14,007 bases of DNA from Mageeibacillus sp. UBA5747 (GTDB lineage Bacteria; Bacillota; Clostridia; Saccharofermentanales; UBA5734), in NCBI GenBank assembly GCA_002419145.1, contig DIFN01000072.1, positions 8,664 to 22,670 of the forward strand. The letters are read 5' to 3'. The notes under the pieces were generated by a model that had not been told where the DNA came from, did no database searches, and saw only the letters and a list, made by a program, of their open reading frames with translations. The position numbers and the translations under genes are program-made. Below are positions 7,059 through 12,730 of this stretch, one piece after another. Every line of letters starts with the position of its first letter. The first letter of the stretch is position 1.

Positions 7059-7073
7059 AAAGAATCGTATAAT
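7044..7073 (+). promoter_or_regulatory. Promoter of the glycine cleavage operon
   Basis: A perfect TATAAT at 7068-7073 stands 18 bases after TTGGCC (7044-7049, four of six matches to TTGACA). The start would be near 7080, leaving a leader of about 70 bases. The -35 lies inside the last codons of the AEC permease gene. Confidence 0.6.
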
Positions 7074-7080
7074 GGAGATG

Positions 7081-7132
7081 CAGGCCAAAGACAGCCTGAC
7101 AGAACGCGGACAGACCTTTGCATCAGGGTCTG
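7081..7132 (+). other. Two small hairpins in the gcvT leader
   Basis: The leader holds CAGGC (7081-7085) pairing with GCCTG (7094-7098), and CAGACC (7111-7116) pairing with GGTCTG (7127-7132). The second ends 5 bases before the TGGAGG ribosome binding site. I do not recognise a glycine riboswitch here, and the leader is too short for the usual tandem aptamer. Confidence 0.35.
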
Positions 7133-7148
7133 GTATGGAGGAATCTTC

Positions 7149-8444
7149 ATGGCAGAACAGACACCGCTTTACAAAGAACATCTCCAGTTTTCCGGGAAAA
7201 TGGTCGAATTTGCTGGCTTTCTCCTGCCGATACAGTATCCAGACGGGATCAGCGCCGAACATCTCGCTGTCCGCCAGAGCGCGGGCCTGTTTGATGTCTC
7301 ACACATGGGTGAGATCGAGGTCAGCGGCGAGCAGACCTATGCTTTCCTGGACTACCTGTTATCCCGCAGCCTTAAAAAAATTGACGATGCCATCGCCAGC
7401 CAGCGTGCCCTCTATGCCGTGATGTGTGCGGCCGATGGCACGGCTGTCGACGATCTTTTGCTCTACCCTTTATCCCCGACCCGCTGCCTTTTGATTGTCA
7501 ATGCGGCCAATATCGCAGCCGATGAGGCCCATATCCGCGCGGTCGCCGACGAATGGGCCCGTGTCGATATCCTGCCTGCCGATCTTGCGATCGAAAACCA
7601 CTCCGACCGCTGGGCCCAGCTTGCCTTGCAAGGCCCACAGAGTCTTCAAGTCCTGACAAGAATTGCATCCGGCCTTGCCGGTCAGACCGGTCCAGCGACC
7701 CTGGCAGCCAGATTTGCCGCTGACAGACTGGCTTGGGTAGCCCAATTGTCCGCATTGAAAAAATACCAGTTTACCTATCTGCCTCTGCCGTTGCTCGTGG
7801 GCGGATCCTATGACGGACCTCTGCATCTGACTTCGGATGATTTCGAGGCGGGTGGCACAACGGTACTGGTCTCCCGCACGGGCTATACGGGCGAGGACGG
7901 CTTTGAGTTTTACCTCAGACCCGAGGCCGCACCCCTGCTCTGGCGCACGCTGGTGGCAGCCGGGGCCAAACCAGCCGGCCTTGGCGCACGCGACACGCTG
8001 CGCCTGGAGGCCGGCATGCCCCTCTACGGCCATGAACTGAGCCGCACGATCACCCCGCGCGAAGCCGGACTCGACCGTTTCCTGGCCCTCGACAAATCAT
8101 CATTTGTCGGCCAGACCGGACTTATGGCCGAGCCGACCCGTCAGCTGGTCGGACTGGTGTCCCTGGGCAAGGCGATTGCGCGCGCGGGATACCCGGTCCT
8201 GTCTGGCGACCGGGTGGTTGGCGCTGTGACGTCCGGGACCTTTTCGCCCAGCTTGAATCGGGGCATTGCCCTGGCCCTGGTCGAGCGTCAGGTTGTGCCG
8301 ACGGATGACCTTGGTTTGCCTTCTGCAGGCTACCTGGCAGCTCTTGCCCCTGAACAGAACGCCACCGCCACCCTTCATGCCCTGACCATCGAAATCCGGG
8401 GCCGGGCGGAACCTTTTGCCCTTTGCACGGTGCCCTTTATTTGA
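7149..8444 (+). CDS. gcvT: Glycine cleavage system T protein (aminomethyltransferase)
   Basis: GcvT takes the aminomethyl group from lipoylated GcvH and gives 5,10-methylene-tetrahydrofolate and ammonia. The 431-residue protein begins with TPLYKEHLQFSGKMVEFAGF and has SAGLFDVSHMGEIEV, the DGTAVDDLLLY segment with the catalytic Asp (about D101-D102), LALQGPQSLQVL, SRTGYTGEDGFEFYL (242-256), GLGARDTLRLEAGMPLYGHEL (278-297 region) and GAVTSGTFSPSLNRGIALA. It is 60-70 residues longer than usual (E. coli 364). Most of the extra lies at about 170-240, between the GPQ and TGYTGE motifs, with some near the C terminus; all motifs stay in frame. The ATG at 7149 follows GGAGG at 7 bases. It is the first gene of the gcv operon, 15 bases before the gcvH start region. 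Confidence 0.95.
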   Translation: MAEQTPLYKEHLQFSGKMVEFAGFLLPIQYPDGISAEHLAVRQSAGLFDVSHMGEIEVSGEQTYAFLDYLLSRSLKKIDDAIASQRALYAVMCAADGTAVDDLLLYPLSPTRCLLIVNAANIAADEAHIRAVADEWARVDILPADLAIENHSDRWAQLALQGPQSLQVLTRIASGLAGQTGPATLAARFAADRLAWVAQLSALKKYQFTYLPLPLLVGGSYDGPLHLTSDDFEAGGTTVLVSRTGYTGEDGFEFYLRPEAAPLLWRTLVAAGAKPAGLGARDTLRLEAGMPLYGHELSRTITPREAGLDRFLALDKSSFVGQTGLMAEPTRQLVGLVSLGKAIARAGYPVLSGDRVVGAVTSGTFSPSLNRGIALALVERQVVPTDDLGLPSAGYLAALAPEQNATATLHALTIEIRGRAEPFALCTVPFI

Positions 8445-8450
8445 ATTTAC

Positions 8451-8457
8451 AAGGAGG
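8451..8457 (+). promoter_or_regulatory. Shine-Dalgarno AAGGAGG deciding the gcvH start
   Basis: AAGGAGG is followed by ATG at 8460 after only 2 bases, and by a second in-frame ATG at 8466 after 8 bases. The second spacing is normal, so the protein most likely starts at 8466. Confidence 0.75.
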
Positions 8458-8465
8458 CCATGTCT

Positions 8466-8846
8466 ATGTCCAACATTCCTCAAGAACTGCGTTATACCAG
8501 AACCCATGAATGGATCCAGCTGACCGGAAGCACGATCCGGGTCGGCATCACGGACCATGCCCAGGGCGAACTGGGCGACCTCGTTTTTGCCGAGGCCAAA
8601 CCGGCCGGCACCCAGGTCAAGCCCGGCCAGGTCATCGGCAGCGTCGAATCGGTCAAGACTGCCTCCGACCTGTACAGCCCGGCCGCTGGCGTGATTGCTG
8701 CTAGCAACGCCAGCCTGTCTGATCAGCCGGAACAGATCAATACAGACCCGTATGCCAGCTGGTTTGTTGAGATCGAATTAGCCGCTGCCGAGTGGCCAGC
8801 TGGCCTGATGACCGCCACCGAATACAAGACCTTCATCGGGGAGTGA
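8466..8846 (+). CDS. gcvH: Glycine cleavage system H protein (lipoyl carrier)
   Basis: GcvH carries the aminomethyl intermediate on a lipoyl-lysine arm between GcvP, GcvT and the L-protein. From the ATG at 8466 it has 126 residues, the family length. It begins IPQELRYTRTHEWIQL, has VGITDHAQGELGDLVF, and the lipoylation site is K64 in GSVESVKTASDLYSPAAG. The C-terminal half has NTDPYASWFVEIEL, matching the family's N-x-x-P-[YE]-x-x-G/S-W. An ATG at 8460 would add two residues but is too close to the ribosome binding site. Its stop overlaps the ribosome binding site region of gcvPA, 4 bases before that GTG. No lipoate ligase or lipoyl synthase is visible here. Confidence 0.97.
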   Translation: MSNIPQELRYTRTHEWIQLTGSTIRVGITDHAQGELGDLVFAEAKPAGTQVKPGQVIGSVESVKTASDLYSPAAGVIAASNASLSDQPEQINTDPYASWFVEIELAAAEWPAGLMTATEYKTFIGE

Positions 8847-8850
8847 AGCC

Positions 8851-10239
8851 GTGAGCGGCTTTGTGCCGATCCTGCCGGAGGAACGCCAGCAGATGCTGGC
8901 AGAGGTGGGAATCAGCCATCCTGAGAAACTTTTTGATCCGATCCCGCCCGCGGTCCGCTGGCCAAGCGGGAAAAACGATCCCTACACCGCACCCGCCCTG
9001 TCCGAGATGGCTGTGATCCGTGAGCTGAGTGCCCTGGCAGCGAAAAATGCCAGCACCGCGAGCCACGCCTGTTTCCTTGGGGCCGGAGCCTATGACCACT
9101 ACATCCCGGCAGCCGTTGACCACCTCGTCTCGCGCCAGGAATTCCTGACGGCCTATACGCCCTACCAGCCGGAAATTAGCCAGGGTACATTGCAGACCAT
9201 ATTTGAATTCCAGAGCTTCATCTGCCGCCTGACCGGCCTGCCGATTGCCAATTCGTCCATGTACGACGGCGCCTCAGCAGCGGCCGAAGCCCTCCTGATG
9301 ACGATCCGCCAAACTGGCCGCAGCAAGGTTTTCCTGGCTGGAGCGGTTCACCCCGATACCCGAGCGGTGGTGCGGACTTATCTTGAGGCTCAGGACTTTA
9401 CGGTTGAGGAATCGCCGTGGCCGGCAGCCGATCTGGACTGGCCGGAGGATCTGTCCGGCTATGCCGGAGTCCTGGCCCAGAACCCCGATTTTTTCGGCCG
9501 TGTCCATGATCTGACGCCCCTGGTAACCGCCGCCCATGCCGCGGGCACATTGGCCGTGGCCAGCTGCGATCCGATCAGCCTGGCTGTCTTAAAACCACCT
9601 GGCGAGCTGGGCTTTGACATCGCCGTTGGCGAGGTCCAGGTCCTCGGCAACAGCCTGTCTTTTGGCGGCCCCTATGTTGGCTACCTCGCCGCACGCGAAG
9701 CCCTGCTGCGCAAAATGCCCGGCCGCATCGCCGGCGAAACAATCGACCGAGCTGGCCGGCGCTGCTTTGTCCTGACGATTCAAGCTCGCGAACAGCACAT
9801 CCGCCGCGAAAAAGCGACCTCCAATATCTGCACCAGCCAGGCTCTCTGTGCTCTGAAAGCGACGATCAGCCTGGCTCTTCTGGGTGGCAGCGGCCTTCTG
9901 GAAATGGCTTCCCAGTCGGCGGCCAAGGCGATCTATCTCCAGCAGCAGCTGGTGGCGACTGGCTTGTTTGAAACGCTGGACAGCCGGCCAGTTTTCCGCG
10001 AATTCTCCGTCCGACTGGCGGAAAAAGTCCAGGCGACACCCGAGACGTTGCGCCAATTGAATGCGTTTCTGCTCGAAAACGGCCTGATCGGTGGTCTCGA
10101 TCTGGGCACAGTCGATCCGGCCCTGGGCGGCCGCTGGCTTTTGGCCGTGACAGAAAAGCGGACTCGCGCTGAAATCGATCGCCTGGTGGCTGCCGTGCGT
10201 GATTTTTTGGCCCCGGCAGGGAAGGAGGACGGCCGATGA
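8851..10239 (+). CDS. gcvPA: Glycine dehydrogenase (decarboxylating) subunit 1
   Basis: GcvPA is the N-terminal half of the split P-protein, which with GcvPB decarboxylates glycine using PLP and loads the remaining aminomethyl group on GcvH. The 462-residue protein has FVPILPEERQQMLAEVGI, FLGAGAYDHYIPAAVDHL, the highly conserved FLTAYTPYQPEISQGTLQTI (about 90-110), SMYDGASAAAEALLM, and later GEVQVLGNSLSFGGPYVG and REQHIRREKATSNICTSQAL, all family hallmarks. This half-protein lacks the PLP lysine, as expected. The start is GTG at 8851, with GGGGAG 7 bases upstream inside the last codons of gcvH. It overlaps gcvPB by 4 bases (ATGA). The length is slightly above the usual 445-450 residues. Confidence 0.96.
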   Translation: MSGFVPILPEERQQMLAEVGISHPEKLFDPIPPAVRWPSGKNDPYTAPALSEMAVIRELSALAAKNASTASHACFLGAGAYDHYIPAAVDHLVSRQEFLTAYTPYQPEISQGTLQTIFEFQSFICRLTGLPIANSSMYDGASAAAEALLMTIRQTGRSKVFLAGAVHPDTRAVVRTYLEAQDFTVEESPWPAADLDWPEDLSGYAGVLAQNPDFFGRVHDLTPLVTAAHAAGTLAVASCDPISLAVLKPPGELGFDIAVGEVQVLGNSLSFGGPYVGYLAAREALLRKMPGRIAGETIDRAGRRCFVLTIQAREQHIRREKATSNICTSQALCALKATISLALLGGSGLLEMASQSAAKAIYLQQQLVATGLFETLDSRPVFREFSVRLAEKVQATPETLRQLNAFLLENGLIGGLDLGTVDPALGGRWLLAVTEKRTRAEIDRLVAAVRDFLAPAGKEDGR

Positions 10240-11708
10240 GACAGCACGCTGACCAGACACCGGATCCGGATACCAGCCTGATTTTCGAACGCAGCCAGTC
10301 GGTGCGGCCAAGCCGCCTGCTCGATCCGTCCGATGTTGCGACACCAGATCTTGCGGCTTATTTTGGATCAGCTGCACGCAAGAAGCCTGTCACCATTCCC
10401 GATCTGGCTGAGCCGGAGGTCGTGCGCCATTACACCGCCCTGTCGCGTAAGAATTTCGGCGTCGATAGCGGCCCATATCCGCTGGGCTCCTGTACGATGA
10501 AATACAACCCCAAGGTCCACGAGACCCTGGCCGCATTGCCCGGTTTTGCCGGCGCCCACCCGTTGCAGGGAGACGCGGCCAGCCAGGGTAACCTGGAGTT
10601 GATGGCCCGCCTCGAAGCCCAGCTCTGCGCCATCTGCGGCGTCGACCGTTTTACCTTCCAGCCCTCGGCGGGCGCCCATGGCGAGTGGACCGGCCTTCTG
10701 CTGATCAAGGCTTACCACGAGAGCCGCGGCGACCACCAGCGCCAGGTGATGCTCGTGCCCGACTCCGCGCACGGCACCAATCCCGCCTCGGCCGCGATGG
10801 TCGGATATGAGGTGCGCCAGATTGCATCCGGTCCAGATGGCATGGTTGACCTCTCTGCCCTCGAGGCTGCACTCGACGACCGCTGCGCCGGCCTGATGCT
10901 GACCAATCCCAACACCCTGGGCCTGTTCGAAAAGAACATCACGCGCATTGCTCAGCTCGTTCATGGCGCCGGAGGCCAGTTGTACTATGATGGTGCCAAC
11001 ATCAACGCCATCCTGATGCAGGCCAGACCCGGCGATATGGGCTTTGACGTCGTCCACCTCAATTTGCACAAGACCTTCTCCACGCCGCATGGCGGAGGTG
11101 GCCCCGGCAGCGGTCCGGTTGGGGTCAAATCCCATCTGGTTCCGTTCCTGCCAGCACCCATCGTCACTCAGACTCCCGCTGGTACCTATGTTCTCGATTA
11201 CGCCCGCCCCCAGTCCGTTGGCCGCGTGCGCAGCTTCCATGGCAGCTTTGGTGTGCTCGTCCGCGCCTACGCTTACATCCTGGCAAATGGCGCCGCTGGA
11301 CTGCGCGAGATCTCCGAAGCGGCGGTCGCCAATGCCAATTATTTGCTCGCTCGCCTGCGCGAGGCGTACGACTTACCCTTTGACCAGCCCTGCCTGCACG
11401 AGTTTGTCCTGTCCGGCACGCGCCAGAAAGCGCTGGGCTGCAGCACGATGGACATCGCTAAACGCCTGATCGACTACAGCTACCATCCGCCGACGGTCTA
11501 TTTCCCACTGATCGTCAAGGAAGCGCTGATGGTCGAGCCGACCGAGACCGAGACGCGCGAGGGCCTTGATGGCCTGGCCGAGGCGCTGCTGGCGATTGCT
11601 CGCGAAGTCGAGACCCAGCCGGAACTGCTCCACGACGCACCGCACCACACACCGATCTCGCGGCCAGATGAGCTGCGCGCAGCCAAAGACCCGATCCTTT
11701 CGCGCTGA
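10236..11708 (+). CDS. gcvPB: Glycine dehydrogenase (decarboxylating) subunit 2
   Basis: GcvPB is the PLP-bearing half of the split P-protein. The 490-residue protein has YTALSRKNFGVDSGPYPLGS, CTMKYNPKVHE, FQPSAGAHGEWTGLLLIKAY, PDSAHGTNPASAAMVGYEV and the PLP lysine K279 in HLNLHKTFSTPHGGGGPGSG. The C-terminal part has GCSTMDIAKRLIDYSYHPPT and LMVEPTETET, all typical. The ATG at 10236 overlaps the gcvPA stop by 4 bases and follows AGGAGG, so the two subunits should be made in equal amounts. The stop (11706-11708) is directly followed by the ATG of the HIRAN gene. The subunits act in the cytoplasm as a heterotetramer. Confidence 0.97.
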   Translation: MRQHADQTPDPDTSLIFERSQSVRPSRLLDPSDVATPDLAAYFGSAARKKPVTIPDLAEPEVVRHYTALSRKNFGVDSGPYPLGSCTMKYNPKVHETLAALPGFAGAHPLQGDAASQGNLELMARLEAQLCAICGVDRFTFQPSAGAHGEWTGLLLIKAYHESRGDHQRQVMLVPDSAHGTNPASAAMVGYEVRQIASGPDGMVDLSALEAALDDRCAGLMLTNPNTLGLFEKNITRIAQLVHGAGGQLYYDGANINAILMQARPGDMGFDVVHLNLHKTFSTPHGGGGPGSGPVGVKSHLVPFLPAPIVTQTPAGTYVLDYARPQSVGRVRSFHGSFGVLVRAYAYILANGAAGLREISEAAVANANYLLARLREAYDLPFDQPCLHEFVLSGTRQKALGCSTMDIAKRLIDYSYHPPTVYFPLIVKEALMVEPTETETREGLDGLAEALLAIAREVETQPELLHDAPHHTPISRPDELRAAKDPILSR

Positions 11709-12281
11709 ATGCCAGCGTCTGGAGTCGGGCGAGACAAACCTTTCGATATCCCGGCTGGTCCGGTCACGTTCATCTGGACCGTAAGCCTGGCCATGACCGG
11801 ACGCTTGCCCTGGAAAACGATCGCGGACCAGCTGCAGCCGGGCGAACCGGTTCGCTTTGTCCGCGAGCCGGGCAACCGGCATGATCCGCGCGCCATCCTG
11901 GCCGTAAATGGCCAGAGCCAACCGGCTGGTTATCTCTATGCGGCTGATGCTGGCCTGTTGTATCTGCTGTTCGACCGCGATCCGCCCCTTCGGGACTGGT
12001 CGGTCGTCGAGTCGATCATCGGCCCAGGCCACAGCCGCAGGAGCCCGATCATCCGGGTCCGCCTTCAGCTCGACCTCGCCTCGCCTGCCACCTTGATCAC
12101 CCTGATCGCCATCCTCACGCTCAAGGAAGAATCCTTTTCCCGTCGTTTTGATTTCCAACTCAATCCCTGGCTCGCGCCGCTGCTTGCGCTGCATCAGGCC
12201 TACCGCCGGGACCCAGACCAGTTTGCCCTGCCGGGGGCGATCGTCGAGCAGTGGCGCCGTATTACGACAAGCCAGAGCTGA
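11709..12281 (+). CDS. HIRAN domain protein of unknown function
   Basis: The 190-residue protein has one recognisable domain, HIRAN (PF08797 type), at about 20-90: FIWTVSLAMTGRLPWK, then LQPGEPVRFVREPGNRHDPR (42-61), AILAVNGQSQPAGYLYAADA. The REPxNxxDPxAI pattern is the HIRAN hallmark. The domain binds 3' ends of DNA in eukaryotic HLTF and occurs alone in many bacteria with unknown role. Residues 110-190 (RVRLQLDLASPATLITLI, then a Trp-rich C terminus) are not recognised. No membrane segment or helicase motif is present. The ATG abuts the gcvPB stop (TGA then ATG) with no Shine-Dalgarno, so it is read only by coupling. It may belong to the operon only by position; a link to glycine cleavage is not shown. 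Confidence 0.75.
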   Translation: MPASGVGRDKPFDIPAGPVTFIWTVSLAMTGRLPWKTIADQLQPGEPVRFVREPGNRHDPRAILAVNGQSQPAGYLYAADAGLLYLLFDRDPPLRDWSVVESIIGPGHSRRSPIIRVRLQLDLASPATLITLIAILTLKEESFSRRFDFQLNPWLAPLLALHQAYRRDPDQFALPGAIVEQWRRITTSQS

Positions 12282-12330
12282 TCGACGAGCCGGAGCTTTT
12301 ATTCTTCTGCGCAGCGTTCGCCCGCCCCAT

Positions 12331-12360
12331 TTGACAGCGCTGCCATTTCACCGGTATAAT
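12331..12360 (+). promoter_or_regulatory. Strong sigma-A-type promoter for the T-box/aspS transcript
   Basis: TTGACA (12331-12336) and TATAAT (12355-12360) both match consensus exactly, spaced by 18 bases. Transcription would start near 12367. A promoter this strong, followed by a terminator-type riboswitch, is the usual arrangement where control is set after initiation. The 49 bases between the HIRAN stop and the -35 hold no recognisable feature. Confidence 0.85.
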
Positions 12361-12366
12361 TTGGCC

Positions 12367-12712
12367 CAAACATCTAGCAAAGGCGATGACGGAGCGAGTA
12401 AGCCAAGCTATGACCCCACCAGGGATTCGGTGCCACCCGACTGCAAGCACCGATTGGGGCCACTGGGCCGAAGAACTCTCCCGAGCCGCCGTTTCGAACC
12501 CGGACCCGGACAAAGGTCTGGCAGTAGATCCGGACGGGGTACCCGTTACGTACGTAAAGTGGAGCGCCAGATCTTTGGCCAGCTCGGCAGATGGTTCTTT
12601 TCCCCGGCCGGACCATGCCAGCCCAGTCAACCGATCGAACCTCAACCAGGGTGGTACCGCGAGCTGACATCAGTCGTCTCGTCCCGGAATGATTCATTCC
12701 GGGACTTTTTTT
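12367..12712 (+). ncRNA. T-box leader with Asn (AAC) specifier, overlapped by Glu (GAA)
   Basis: A tRNA-sensing T-box leader. Stem I spans 12382-12487: base GGC/GCC, kink-turn GATGA (12385-12389) opposite CGA, short helix GGAG (12391-12394) with CTCC (12478-12481), and specifier loop with AGTA (12397-12400) opposite GAA (12470-12472). The distal helix pairs CGGTGC (12428-12433) with GCACCG (12447-12452). After the loop-E GAA and one base come AAC (12474-12476), an Asn codon; G12473 makes it GAAC, so GAA (Glu) overlaps. No Asp codon (GAC or GAT) stands in the loop. The T-box sequence AGGGTGGTACCGCG (12648-12661) carries the TGGT bulge for the tRNA acceptor end. CGTCCC (12680-12685) can pair with AGGG to form the antiterminator, competing with the terminator. 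The leader is followed by an AspRS gene. Confidence 0.9.
12681..12712 (+). terminator. T-box intrinsic terminator
   Basis: GTCCCGGAATG (12681-12691) pairs with CATTCCGGGAC (12695-12705) around a 3-base loop and is followed by TTTTTTT (12706-12712). Its 5' arm includes the CCC needed by the antiterminator, so the two structures exclude each other. Uncharged tRNA binding would stabilise the antiterminator and allow aspS transcription. Confidence 0.93.
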
Positions 12713-12730
12713 ATTGCAGGGAGGATTTGT

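Noticed and set aside
9589..10377. A 262-codon minus-strand frame opposite gcvPA/gcvPB
   Set aside because: It runs across the junction of two well-conserved genes on the other strand and shows no family features.
11373..12194. A 273-codon minus-strand frame opposite gcvPB and the HIRAN gene
   Set aside because: The plus strand holds GcvPB and HIRAN motifs over this stretch; the minus translation is charge-rich and unlike any known protein.
12279..12315. A terminator behind the HIRAN gene, suggested by GGAGCTTTTATT
   Set aside because: Only a 4-base self-complementary AGCT pairing could be found before the T-run, too weak to call a terminator.
12546..12557. Perfect palindrome TTACGTACGTAA as a protein operator
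   Set aside because: It lies inside the T-box leader, between stem I and the antiterminator, where a CCGTTA-type segment and the stem II/IIA/B region are expected, so RNA structure explains it better.
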